Positions 37,786-46,054 of a stretch of 64,000 nt of DNA are shown here, piece after piece. The notes under the pieces were generated by a model. That model was not told the origin of the DNA, did not search any database, and worked only from the letters and a program-made list of their open reading frames with translations. The translations under genes were made by a program, and so were the position numbers. Each line of letters starts with the position of its first letter. The stretch's first letter is position 1. This DNA is from Sphingomonas sp. 3P27F8. Lineage in GTDB: Bacteria; Pseudomonadota; Alphaproteobacteria; Sphingomonadales; Sphingomonadaceae. The stretch spans positions 62,001 to 126,000 of the forward strand of contig NZ_SCNL01000005.1 in NCBI RefSeq assembly GCF_005502745.1, written 5' to 3'.

Positions 37786-39024
37786 GTGGCTGCTGATCAG
37801 GCCGAGAACCACAAGAAATATGCGACGCATGACCACCCGGACGCGAATCCCCAGCCAGAAGCCAGGTCGGAGGACAGTTCCGAGGAGCAGAATGGCGAAA
37901 AGAAGCCCTCGCTTCTCGAGCGCTTTCCGATCATCCGCTACGTCCTCAACGCCGCGCTCGTTGCGGGCATCGTCGCGGCGGTCGTCTGGTACCTGAACTA
38001 CCGTGCGAGCGGCCAATACCTGCAGTCGACCAACAACGCCTATGTGCGCGCGGACTTCGTGACCGTTTCACCGAAGGTGGGCGGCTATGTCGAGCGAGTG
38101 CTCGTCGCCGACAACCAGCCTGTCGGCCGCGGCCAGCTGCTCGCCGTCCTCGATCCTCGTGACTACCGCGCCAATGTCGAACAGGCGCAAGCTCAGATCG
38201 CCGCCGCCGGCGCCAACATTACGACTGCGCGCCGGACGCTTGACGAACAACAGGCCACTGTCGCTCAGGCCGCCGCCCAGGTTGCGAGCGCCGAGGCCGC
38301 CGCGGCAGCGGCAGAGAACGAGGTAAGACGCTACGAACCCCTTACTCGGACAGGAGCGGAATCGCGTGAGCGTCTGGCAAACCTTGTCCTTCAGCGTGAT
38401 CGAACCGCCGCAGAGCTGCGCGCGCAGCGAGCCGCCTACCTCGCCGCGCGTCGCAGTGTCGCGACGCAAGCGGCTCGCATCGGCCAGGCGGAGGCGCAGC
38501 GTGGCACCGCGCAGGCGCAGCTTGCGCGCGCCTCGACGGACCTCGGTGCGGTCGAGATCCGCAGCAGCATCGACGGCGTTGTCGCCGACAAGGCGGTCCG
38601 GGCCGGGCAATATGTCCAGCCGGCGACCCGGCTGATGTCGGTGGTGCCAGTCGATCAACTCTACATCGAAGCCAATTTCAAGGAGACCCAGGTCGCACTG
38701 ATGCGCGTCGGGCAACCCGTGACCATCAAGGTGGATGCACTGGACGGCGCCGAACTGCGCGGCCGGGTTGCGAGCTTCTCGCCAGGCACGGGCGCGCAGT
38801 TCTCGCTCATCCCGCCCGAGAATGCGACCGGGAACTTTACCAAGATCGTTCAGCGAGTGCCCGTGCGGATCAGCATTGAAGCGGGGCCGGAGGCGCGCCG
38901 GGTGCTGCGTCCCGGCCTGTCGGTCGAAGTCACGGTCGACACGATCAGCGCAAAGGGAAGTCGTGACCGGATCGAGCAGGAGACCCAGCGGCTGAAGCGC
39001 GACGAGACGCAGGGCTCGCGCTGA
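37786..39024 (+). CDS. emrA: HlyD/EmrA-family efflux membrane fusion protein
   Basis: A 412-residue adaptor: a short charged cytoplasmic N-terminus, one transmembrane helix ('YVLNAALVAGIVAAVVWYL', about residues 52-70), a biotinyl-lipoyl half-motif ('NNAYVRADFVTVSPKVGGYV'), a long Ala/Gln/Arg-rich coiled-coil hairpin (about 120-240) and a beta-barrel ('VDQLYIEANFKETQVALMRV'). It links an MFS pump to an outer-membrane channel. GTG 37786 opens the frame. The next gene starts in its stop codon (TGATG). Typical of EmrAB-TolC-like drug efflux. Confidence 0.92.
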   Translation: MAADQAENHKKYATHDHPDANPQPEARSEDSSEEQNGEKKPSLLERFPIIRYVLNAALVAGIVAAVVWYLNYRASGQYLQSTNNAYVRADFVTVSPKVGGYVERVLVADNQPVGRGQLLAVLDPRDYRANVEQAQAQIAAAGANITTARRTLDEQQATVAQAAAQVASAEAAAAAAENEVRRYEPLTRTGAESRERLANLVLQRDRTAAELRAQRAAYLAARRSVATQAARIGQAEAQRGTAQAQLARASTDLGAVEIRSSIDGVVADKAVRAGQYVQPATRLMSVVPVDQLYIEANFKETQVALMRVGQPVTIKVDALDGAELRGRVASFSPGTGAQFSLIPPENATGNFTKIVQRVPVRISIEAGPEARRVLRPGLSVEVTVDTISAKGSRDRIEQETQRLKRDETQGSR

Positions 39025-40550
39025 TGGCGTCCGAACGCGCCGGCCTTCGCGACTGGCTCGCCGTTGCGGCGGGCACGATCGGGTCGTTCATGGCGCTGCT
39101 CGACATCTCGATCGTCAATGCGGCCTTGCCCACCATTCAGGGCGAGATCGGCGCGAGCGGCACCGAGGGCACCTGGGTCGCGACCTCCTATCTCGTGGCG
39201 GAGATCGTCATGATACCGCTCAGCCCCTTTCTCGTGCGCCTGTTCGGCCTGCGCAACTTCCTTCTGGGTGCAGCGGTCAGCTTCACCGGCTTTTCCATCG
39301 TGTGCGGGATCTCGACGACGCTGCCCATGATGATCGCTGGCCGCGTGGGCCAAGGCTTCACCGGCGGTGCGCTGATCCCGACCGCCATGACCATCATCGC
39401 GACACGGCTGCCGCCGTCGCAGCAGCCGATCGGCACCGCCGCGTTCGGCGGCACAGCGATCCTGGGTCCGGTGCTCGGTCCGATCATCGGCGGCTGGCTC
39501 ACCGACAATTACAGCTGGCATTACGCCTTCTTCCTGAACGTGCCGGTCTGTGCAGGGCTTGTCCTGCTCCTGCTGTTCGGGCTCAAGCACGAGCATCTGC
39601 GGCTCGACCAGCTACGCCATGCCGACTGGTTCGGGATCGCGGGACTCGCGATCGGCCTGGGTGCGCTCACCGTCATGCTTGAGGAGGGGCAGCGCGAAAT
39701 GTGGTTCGAGTCCGCCATGATCGTGAAACTCGCGATCGCCACGGTCTTCGGCTTCGCGCTCATCACGATCGGACAGGTCCGCTCCGCGCATCCCGTGCTC
39801 AAGTTGTCGCTGATCTTCAGCCGCTCCTTCGGTAGCGTCTTCGTCCTCAGCCTCATCATCGGCGTCGTGCTCTACGGCGTGACCTTTCTCATCCCCCAGT
39901 TCCTCTCATCGATGGCGGATTATAGCGCGCTGCAATCGGGCAAGGTGGTCTTCGTCTCCGGTATCCCCGCCCTGATGCTGATGCCGTTCCTGCCGCTAGC
40001 GTTCAAATATCTCGATGTTCGCCTGGCGGTTTTCGTCGGCATGACGCTGATCGGCGTCAGTTGCGCCATGGATTGGCACCTCACCGCGCAGTCGGCTGGG
40101 GGCGACCTGACGGGTTCACAGCTCGTCCGGGGCTTCGGGCAGATCTTCGCCATGATGTTCCTCAACCAGGCAGCGATCAGCGCTGTAGCGCCCGAGGATG
40201 CTGGTGATGCGTCCGCGCTGTTCAATGCGGGGCGCAATCTAGGCGGATCGATCGGCCTTGCCATGATGGCGACCCTCCAGGACCGACAGACCTTTCTCCA
40301 CTTCAATCGGCTGGGCGAAACGGTGTCGGCCAATGCAGCGACCACGCAGGAATGGTTCGCGAAGGCTACGGCCATGCCGTCCGGCGAAGCAGGCGCCTAT
40401 CGGCAGCTTGCGGGTCAACTCCTGGAGCAGTCCACCGTCATGGCCTATAATGACCTGTTCTTCGCGCTCGGCGTCGCGATCGCGGTCACGACGCCGCTGG
40501 CACTGTTCCTCCGCCCGATCTCCTCCGACACGCAGATGGCGATGCACTGA
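39024..40550 (+). CDS. emrB: DHA2-family MFS efflux transporter (EmrB-like)
   Basis: A 508-residue, 14-helix major facilitator protein. The first helix region reads 'GSFMALLDISIVNAALPTIQ', the motif C-like region 'AILGPVLGPIIGGWL', typical of DHA2 drug:proton antiporters. The gene overlaps the adaptor stop by one base and shares one base with the start of the outer-membrane factor gene, so the three-part pump is made as a unit. Substrates are likely hydrophobic toxicants or antimicrobials. Confidence 0.94.
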   Translation: MASERAGLRDWLAVAAGTIGSFMALLDISIVNAALPTIQGEIGASGTEGTWVATSYLVAEIVMIPLSPFLVRLFGLRNFLLGAAVSFTGFSIVCGISTTLPMMIAGRVGQGFTGGALIPTAMTIIATRLPPSQQPIGTAAFGGTAILGPVLGPIIGGWLTDNYSWHYAFFLNVPVCAGLVLLLLFGLKHEHLRLDQLRHADWFGIAGLAIGLGALTVMLEEGQREMWFESAMIVKLAIATVFGFALITIGQVRSAHPVLKLSLIFSRSFGSVFVLSLIIGVVLYGVTFLIPQFLSSMADYSALQSGKVVFVSGIPALMLMPFLPLAFKYLDVRLAVFVGMTLIGVSCAMDWHLTAQSAGGDLTGSQLVRGFGQIFAMMFLNQAAISAVAPEDAGDASALFNAGRNLGGSIGLAMMATLQDRQTFLHFNRLGETVSANAATTQEWFAKATAMPSGEAGAYRQLAGQLLEQSTVMAYNDLFFALGVAIAVTTPLALFLRPISSDTQMAMH

Positions 40551-41977
40551 TGAAGCGACTCAGCTGGGCCATTCTGCCCGCCCTCCTGACCGGATGCGTC
40601 GTCGGACCCAACTATGGAGGGCCGCCGGGCGTCGCGAGTGGGGAGCGCTCCGGATCGACATTTCGCCGCGCAGATCAGGCAGTCACGTCACCGCAGCTCC
40701 CTATCGCACGCTGGTGGGAAGGCATGGGCGACCCGCAGCTCACGACCCTGGTCGACCGCGCGCTTGCCTCCAATCCGGACGTGGCGATCGCCGAGGCGCG
40801 CATCCGCAAGGCGCGCGCCAGCTTGCGCGAACAGCGCGCGAACCAGCTTCCCACCGTCTCGGCGTCAGGCACTGCGATCGTCGCCGATCTCCCCGCAGGC
40901 TCGCTCGCGCTGCCGACGCAAGGCGAGCAATCCGATCGTATCAGGGCCGAGTTCTATAATGCCGGCCTGGACGCATCGTGGGAGATCGATCTGTTCGGCG
41001 CGCGACGCCGCGCTGCCGAAGGTGCCCAGGCCCAGGCTCAGGCGGCCGAAGCCAATAAAGCTGATGCGCAGGTTCGTCTGTCGGCGGAGGTTGCCCAGAA
41101 CTATGTGACCCTGCGCGAACTTCAGCAGCGCCTGATCCTGGCTCGCCGCTCCGCGCAGCTTCAACAGCGATCACTCGCCCTGCTTCAACAGCGCGAACAA
41201 CGCGGTGCATCGTCGCGCGACGAAGTGGTTCGGCTGAAGACCGAGCTGACCCGCACGGAGGCCGGGCTGTTGCCGCTCGAGGGACAGATCGCGACCACGC
41301 TCGACCAGCTTGCCATGCTCACCGGCGACGAGCCCGGAGCACACGATGCCTTGCTGTCTGCCCCCGCCCCGATTCCGATGATCCCAGGGACTGTCGCGAT
41401 CGGCGACCCGGCCGCGATGCTGCGACGCCGGCCTGACATTCGCGCAGCCGAGCGGCAGCTGGCGGCATCGAACGCGCAGATCGGGGTCAACGTCGCCCGG
41501 CAGTTCCCATCGGTCAGCATTATGGGGATCATCGGGCTCGGTGGTCCCAATATCGCCGATGTGGTTGATCCTGACAGCGTCGCGGGCCTGCTCCTGCCGC
41601 GGATCAGCTGGAGCTTTCTCGACTTCGGCCGTAATCGTGCCCGGGTCGAGCAGGCGCGGGCTGACCGAGACGAGGCGGAAGCACAATACCGCAAGGCGGT
41701 TCTCGGCGCGCTGTCTGATGCTGAAACCAGCCTGACCCGCTTCGGCAATCAGCGCCGTAACCTGTTTTCGTCTGTCGCGAGCCGTAACGGTGCCAGACAG
41801 TCAGCGACCTATGCCGGGCAGCGATATGCACAGGGAGCGATACCGCTGACCACGTCCATCGATGCCGAACGCGCGGCGCTGGCTGCCGACCAGTCAGTGC
41901 TGGAAGCGACCGGCGAACTTGATCGTGCCTTTATCGCCCTCCAAAAGGCGATGGGACTTGGATGGAGCCAGCAGTGA
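40550..41977 (+). CDS. NodT-family outer membrane efflux lipoprotein
   Basis: A 475-residue outer-membrane factor with a lipoprotein signal ('LSWAILPALLTGC', lipobox LLTGC with Cys21). The characteristic segments are 'PIARWWEGMGDPQLTTLVDR', 'NAGLDASWEIDLFGARRRAA' and 'LRRRPDIRAAERQLAASNAQ'. It completes the tripartite pump with the two genes before it. The usual TolC-like tandem repeats are present. Two stop codons and starts in the operon overlap, implying coordinated translation. Confidence 0.93.
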   Translation: MKRLSWAILPALLTGCVVGPNYGGPPGVASGERSGSTFRRADQAVTSPQLPIARWWEGMGDPQLTTLVDRALASNPDVAIAEARIRKARASLREQRANQLPTVSASGTAIVADLPAGSLALPTQGEQSDRIRAEFYNAGLDASWEIDLFGARRRAAEGAQAQAQAAEANKADAQVRLSAEVAQNYVTLRELQQRLILARRSAQLQQRSLALLQQREQRGASSRDEVVRLKTELTRTEAGLLPLEGQIATTLDQLAMLTGDEPGAHDALLSAPAPIPMIPGTVAIGDPAAMLRRRPDIRAAERQLAASNAQIGVNVARQFPSVSIMGIIGLGGPNIADVVDPDSVAGLLLPRISWSFLDFGRNRARVEQARADRDEAEAQYRKAVLGALSDAETSLTRFGNQRRNLFSSVASRNGARQSATYAGQRYAQGAIPLTTSIDAERAALAADQSVLEATGELDRAFIALQKAMGLGWSQQ

Positions 41978-41990
41978 CAGTCTTGCAGCG

Positions 41991-42509
41991 ATGCGAGGGG
42001 AAGGCACCGACCGCGTGACGGCTCCGCTTCTGCCGCCTCCTGCCCAGTATCTGCGTGATGACGCGATCAGGGGAGGAATGGATCTGATGTTCTTTGCCCA
42101 CAGATCCCATCTGGCGCATGCCGACGCCGAGCTGGCAACGCGTACCCTCGGACGGGCGCATCACCGCGCCCTGTACTTCCTCGGCAGGTACCCGGAAATC
42201 TCAGTCAGCGAACTACTGGACGTTCTCTGCGTCACCAAGCAATCGCTCGGCAGGGTAATGCGGGATCTGATCGACCGCGGGCTCGTCTGCGGACGTGTCG
42301 GGGAGCGCGATCGACGGCAGAAGCTGCTGTCGCTCACCGACGAGGGACGTGCGCTGGAGCACGCGCTGTTCGAGGAACTCAGGCGCAACATGGCGAACGC
42401 GTATCAGGCGGCAGGAGAGACAGCCGTCACGGGCTACTGGATCGTAATGCAGCATCTCATGCGCGGTGAAGCACGGGAGCAGTTCCGCAGGCTGCACTCC
42501 CGTCAATAA
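41991..42509 (+). CDS. MarR-family transcriptional regulator
   Basis: About 172 residues with a MarR winged helix ('ISVSELLDVLCVTKQSLGRV', 'VCGRVGERDRRQKLLSLTDE'). ATG 41991 or GTG 42015 may be the start; the GTG has a GGGGAAGG site 10 bp upstream. It lies directly after the efflux genes on the same strand and probably represses them, perhaps through the inverted repeat at 37607-37638. Ligands of such regulators are usually substrates of the pump. Confidence 0.9.
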   Translation: MRGEGTDRVTAPLLPPPAQYLRDDAIRGGMDLMFFAHRSHLAHADAELATRTLGRAHHRALYFLGRYPEISVSELLDVLCVTKQSLGRVMRDLIDRGLVCGRVGERDRRQKLLSLTDEGRALEHALFEELRRNMANAYQAAGETAVTGYWIVMQHLMRGEAREQFRRLHSRQ

Positions 42510-42576
42510 TCGCCATTAACAGGTACCGGACCAGGTCGAAAGGGGGGCTTGATCGATCTGGCCCGGTGGGTATCAC

Positions 42577-43146
42577 CTATCCTGCAAGCCCGGAGGGAGT
42601 AAGCGACTTGCCGGTGGTGAGCTCGTTTTCCAGCACCGGGACCGCGGTGCCGGCGACCTGCTGCAGCGCCGGGTCGGTCCCGTCCTGCGCGTAACCCTTG
42701 TGCACGGCCCACGCGGCCTGCTGAACCTGCGCGGACTGCGTCAGATACAGATTGTCAAAGGCGCTCTTGGGCGCCTTCTGGAGCAGCTTGAGGAGGGCAG
42801 CGCGGTCAGCGGACAGGCTCGAGGACGGCGCCTTGATCGTGCGCTGATCATTCTTCAGCGCCGCCAGCAGCGCCTTGTGGCTGCTCTGCGTTTCCGCCAG
42901 CACGCGCTTTGCATAGGCCTTGACGTCGTCTCTCTGCGCGCGCGTCGCGGCAAGCTGCGCGGCCTTGATCTGGTAAAGGTTCGCATCGGCCGCAGCGAGC
43001 ACGTAATTGGGCCCGCTCTGGCTCGCGATCGGCGAGACGCCGATGTCAGCGCTGGTCATTGTTCCCGAAGTGGCGGGCGAAACGGCCTGCGCTAGCACTG
43101 GTACCGGCGCCAGGGTGAGCAGCGCAGCGACAATCGCAATCTTCAT
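42577..43146 (-). CDS. DUF4142 (ferritin-like) secreted protein
   Basis: A 189-residue protein with a signal peptide ('MKIAIVAALLTLAPVPVLAQ') and a four-helix DUF4142 domain ('YVLAAADANLYQIKAAQLA', 'VKAYAKRVLAETQSSHKALL'). The biochemical role of DUF4142 is not established; many are induced by stress and reside in the periplasm. An EcfG-type promoter lies about 50 bp upstream of the ATG, so this is likely a general stress response gene. It ends 67 bp from the convergent MarR gene. Confidence 0.9.
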   Translation of the reverse strand: MKIAIVAALLTLAPVPVLAQAVSPATSGTMTSADIGVSPIASQSGPNYVLAAADANLYQIKAAQLAATRAQRDDVKAYAKRVLAETQSSHKALLAALKNDQRTIKAPSSSLSADRAALLKLLQKAPKSAFDNLYLTQSAQVQQAAWAVHKGYAQDGTDPALQQVAGTAVPVLENELTTGKSLTPSGLAG

Positions 43147-43195
43147 CGAGGTTCTCCGTCGGTGTTGTCAGGCATTGACCGAAATCAACGGGTCG

Positions 43196-43220
43196 AACGA
43201 TAAGGAAACGGAACGGTTCC
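43196..43220 (-). promoter_or_regulatory. EcfG-type promoter GGAAC-N16-CGTT upstream of the DUF4142 gene
   Basis: On the minus strand GGAAC (43220-43216) and CGTT (43199-43196) are separated by exactly 16 bases, about 50 bp before the DUF4142 start. It is the second such promoter in the window, matching the EcfG-like sigma factor encoded at 19947-20621. Confidence 0.75.
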
Positions 43221-43288
43221 CTTTCTTGCGACGCACCTCGGCGCCCTGCTGGAGAGGTGGCCGCTCGGACGTCTGGAGGTACGCGGCG

Positions 43289-44851
43289 ATGATGAACATG
43301 GCGGCTCTTGAAGCCGTTCCAATGCCGGTTAGGTCGAAATCTGAAGCGGCAGACCGAATTGCGAGGTTTTCCTTGCGCAAAAGCGGCGTCTCCCGCGCCT
43401 CGATCGTGTTCGCTCTGCTCTGCGTTGCCATCCTCACTGGCTGCGACCGAACTCCTCGCGAGGCGCCTCCGCGAGCGAAGGACACGATCAGCGTACCGCC
43501 GCAGACCTCCACCATCGACGTGCCGATCGTCGCGGACCTGGGCAAGCTGGCGGCAACTCTCGAAAAGGCGGTTCCGCGTCGCCTTTGGTCAATCGACAAG
43601 CCGGAGCAGACCTGCGTCCCGCCGAAGAAGGTCAAGATCCTCTTTGCGAGAATTAAGACGCCCGCGATCCGGTGCCGCATCACGGGCACCGTCGTCCGAG
43701 GGCCGTTGGTGCTGGAGGGCTCGGGCAAAACGATCACCGTCACCATGCCGCTTCACGCCGCGATCAGCGCCCGGGACGTGGGAGGCGTGCTCAGCCGGGA
43801 AACAGCCGAGGCGGACGCCCGCGTTCGGGCAGTAGCCAGGCTCGACATCGCCGGCGACTGGTCGCCGCGCGCAACGGTATCGATCGCCTACGACTGGACC
43901 GACGAGCCGCACGTCGACTTCCTGGGCCAGCGCATCGAGTTCACCAGCAAGGCCGACGCCAAGCTCGCCGGCGTCGTCGCGCGCCTGGAGGACGCTCTGC
44001 CGCAGGAGCTCGGCAGATTGCAGCTGCGCAAGCAGATCGCGCAGGTGTGGGGCGCGGCGTTCACCTCCGTCCAGTTGAACCGGGCGAACCCGCCGGTGTG
44101 GATGCGGATCACTCCCCGACAGTTGAGCTACGGAGGCTACACTATTTCGCGCAATCGGGTGAACCTGCGGCTGGGGCTGACGGCGGGGACGGAGACCTTT
44201 GTCGGCGATCGGCCTCCTGATCCGCAGCGCCAGCCGCTCCCCGACATGACGCGCATGCAGCCTGGACCCGGCCGCATCCTGTTCGCCATACCCGTCATCG
44301 CCGACTATCGTCAGCTGGAGCCGGTGCTCGCAAAGGCATTGGTGAAGCGTTCCCGCCGCCCCTTCGAGGTGCCCGGTGTCGGTGCGGTGCGCGCGCAGTT
44401 TCACCAGGTGACCATCTACGGTACGACGGGCGGCAAGATCGCGGTCGGGCTCCGCTTCAGTGCGGCAGCCGAAGGCGGGGAGCCTTCGCGGGGCACGATC
44501 TGGCTTACCGCCACGCCGCGCAACGCCGTCAATGATCGCCGTGTCGCGTTTGACGATCTCACCGTCGCAGGTGTGACCGACTCGGTCCGAACAAGCCTGC
44601 TCCTGAAGCTCGTGAACGCCCCCGGCATCTCCAGCACCGTGTCCGCCGCGCTGACGCAGAACTTCGAAAAGGATTTCGACGAGCTGCTCGCCAAGATCAC
44701 CCGTGCGATCGACGAGAAGCGGATTGGCGACCTGATCGTGCGCGCCCACATCACGGACGTGCGCACGGGCCAGCTGAAGGCGGCGGGGCAAGGCGTGTAC
44801 CTCCCCGTATGGGGGCGCGGCACGGCCACGATCCGCCTTGCTCCACGATAG
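43289..44851 (+). CDS. DUF4403 family lipoprotein
   Basis: About 520 residues. ATG 43289 has GGAGG 9 bp upstream. After a short basic N-terminus comes a lipoprotein signal ('IVFALLCVAILTGC'), then a large DUF4403 domain ('STIDVPIVADLGKLAATLEK', 'LGQRIEFTSKADAKLAGVV', 'GILFAIPVIADYRQ'-like second half). DUF4403 has two similar halves related to lipid-binding folds; its function is unknown. The frame runs further left through the DUF4142 promoter region, which I reject as shadow. Divergent from DUF4142. Confidence 0.87.
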   Translation: MMNMAALEAVPMPVRSKSEAADRIARFSLRKSGVSRASIVFALLCVAILTGCDRTPREAPPRAKDTISVPPQTSTIDVPIVADLGKLAATLEKAVPRRLWSIDKPEQTCVPPKKVKILFARIKTPAIRCRITGTVVRGPLVLEGSGKTITVTMPLHAAISARDVGGVLSRETAEADARVRAVARLDIAGDWSPRATVSIAYDWTDEPHVDFLGQRIEFTSKADAKLAGVVARLEDALPQELGRLQLRKQIAQVWGAAFTSVQLNRANPPVWMRITPRQLSYGGYTISRNRVNLRLGLTAGTETFVGDRPPDPQRQPLPDMTRMQPGPGRILFAIPVIADYRQLEPVLAKALVKRSRRPFEVPGVGAVRAQFHQVTIYGTTGGKIAVGLRFSAAAEGGEPSRGTIWLTATPRNAVNDRRVAFDDLTVAGVTDSVRTSLLLKLVNAPGISSTVSAALTQNFEKDFDELLAKITRAIDEKRIGDLIVRAHITDVRTGQLKAAGQGVYLPVWGRGTATIRLAPR

Positions 44852-44931
44852 AGGACGCCCGACCTCACGACGGCAACCGGCACGGACCGGCGCATTGCCC
44901 ACGCATTGGCCTGGCGGCATGTCTCCATCCC

Positions 44932-45610
44932 ATGAGAACTCGTATAAAGATTTGCTGCATCGCCTCGCCGGATGAAGCGCGGATCGCGATCGCCGCGGGG
45001 GCGGATGCGCTGGGGCTGGTGGCACGCATGCCCTCTGGTCCCGGTCGGATCTCCGACAGGGCGATCGCAGAGGTGACGGCGCTCGTGCCACCGCCGGTGG
45101 CCACCTTGCTGCTGACATCCGAGATAACCGCCGACGCCATCTCCGCCCATGTCCGCGCGACCGCTCCGGCGGCGGTCCAGATCGTGTCGCACATCGATCC
45201 CGCGGAGTCGGGCAAGCTGGCGGCGCTGGAGCCGCACGTCCGCCGGATCCAGGTCATCCACGTCGAAGGGCCCGACGCGCTACAGCTGATCCCGGCCTAT
45301 GAGCCTTGCGTTCATGCCTTCCTGCTCGACTCGGGCAGGCCCAACGCCCCGGTCGCTGAGCTGGGCGGAACCGGCCGCGCGCATGACTGGGCGGTCAGCG
45401 CCGCTTTCGTCCGTGCGACCGAGAAGCCGGTGTTTCTTGCCGGGGGCCTGACCGCCGCTAACGTGGCGGAAGCGATCAGGCAGGTTCGCCCCTTATGGTG
45501 TCGACCTGTGCTCCGGCGTCCGGACGGGTGGTCAGCTCGACCCGCAGAAGCTGTTCGCCTTCGTCACCGCGGTCCAGCAGATCGACGGGGAAATGGCGCG
45601 GGCGATGTGA
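44932..45610 (+). pseudogene. Phosphoribosylanthranilate isomerase (TrpF)-like gene with a frameshift
   Basis: From ATG 44932 the protein reads as a TrpF-family barrel ('MRTRIKICCIASPDEARIAI', 'GADALGLVARMPSGPGRISD', 'HAFLLDSGRPN', 'VFLAGGLTAANVAEAIRQV'), with the catalytic Cys (KICC) and Asp (LLDS) present. At the C4 run 45489-45492 the frame is lost. Reading one base on restores the family end 'YGVDLCSGVRTGGQLDP' and a stop at 45608-45610. So one extra base breaks the gene, by mutation or sequencing error. No trp genes are adjacent; it is probably an orphan paralogue. Confidence 0.85.
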
Positions 45611-45676
45611 CGGCACTGGCACCGGCGTGAACGCCTTCCTCCGCCGGCGTCCTGTGCAGTTGAGGTTAGCCCCCCG

Positions 45677-46054
45677 TCACAGACTTGCCGCCTCCAGTTC
45701 GCGAAGCAGGCGATGCGGATCGAACGGCTTGGGCATGAACGCGGTTCGGACCGGCAGATCCTCGCTGTCCAGGGGCACGTTGCCCGACACCACGAATAGG
45801 ACGGTCGGCGGATAGCGCCTGCGCACGTGATGAGCGAGCGCAAGGCCGTCCATCGACCCAGGCATGTTGACGTCCGTCAGAACAGCGCCGATCTCCCTGT
45901 GACGATCGAGCAATTCGATGGCGCTCTCGGCATTCGTGGCCTCGAACACTCTCCAACCTGCATGTTCGAAGAAGTCGACCAGATCGAACCTGAGGATGGC
46001 TTCGTCTTCCACGATCAGGATCGTCTTGTTCGCAATCGGCTTACGCTGGCCCAC
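45677..46054 (-). CDS. Single-domain response regulator
   Basis: A 125-residue CheY-like receiver with acidic pair 'ILIVEDEAILRFDL', phosphoacceptor Asp in 'GAVLTDVNMPGSMDG' and conserved Lys in 'AFMPKPFDPHRLL'. It has no output domain. It starts at GTG 46054, sharing a base with the TAG of the upstream kinase gene, so the HWE kinase is its likely phosphodonor. Such stand-alone receivers act in phosphorelays or by protein contacts. Confidence 0.93.
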   Translation of the reverse strand: MGQRKPIANKTILIVEDEAILRFDLVDFFEHAGWRVFEATNAESAIELLDRHREIGAVLTDVNMPGSMDGLALAHHVRRRYPPTVLFVVSGNVPLDSEDLPVRTAFMPKPFDPHRLLRELEAASL

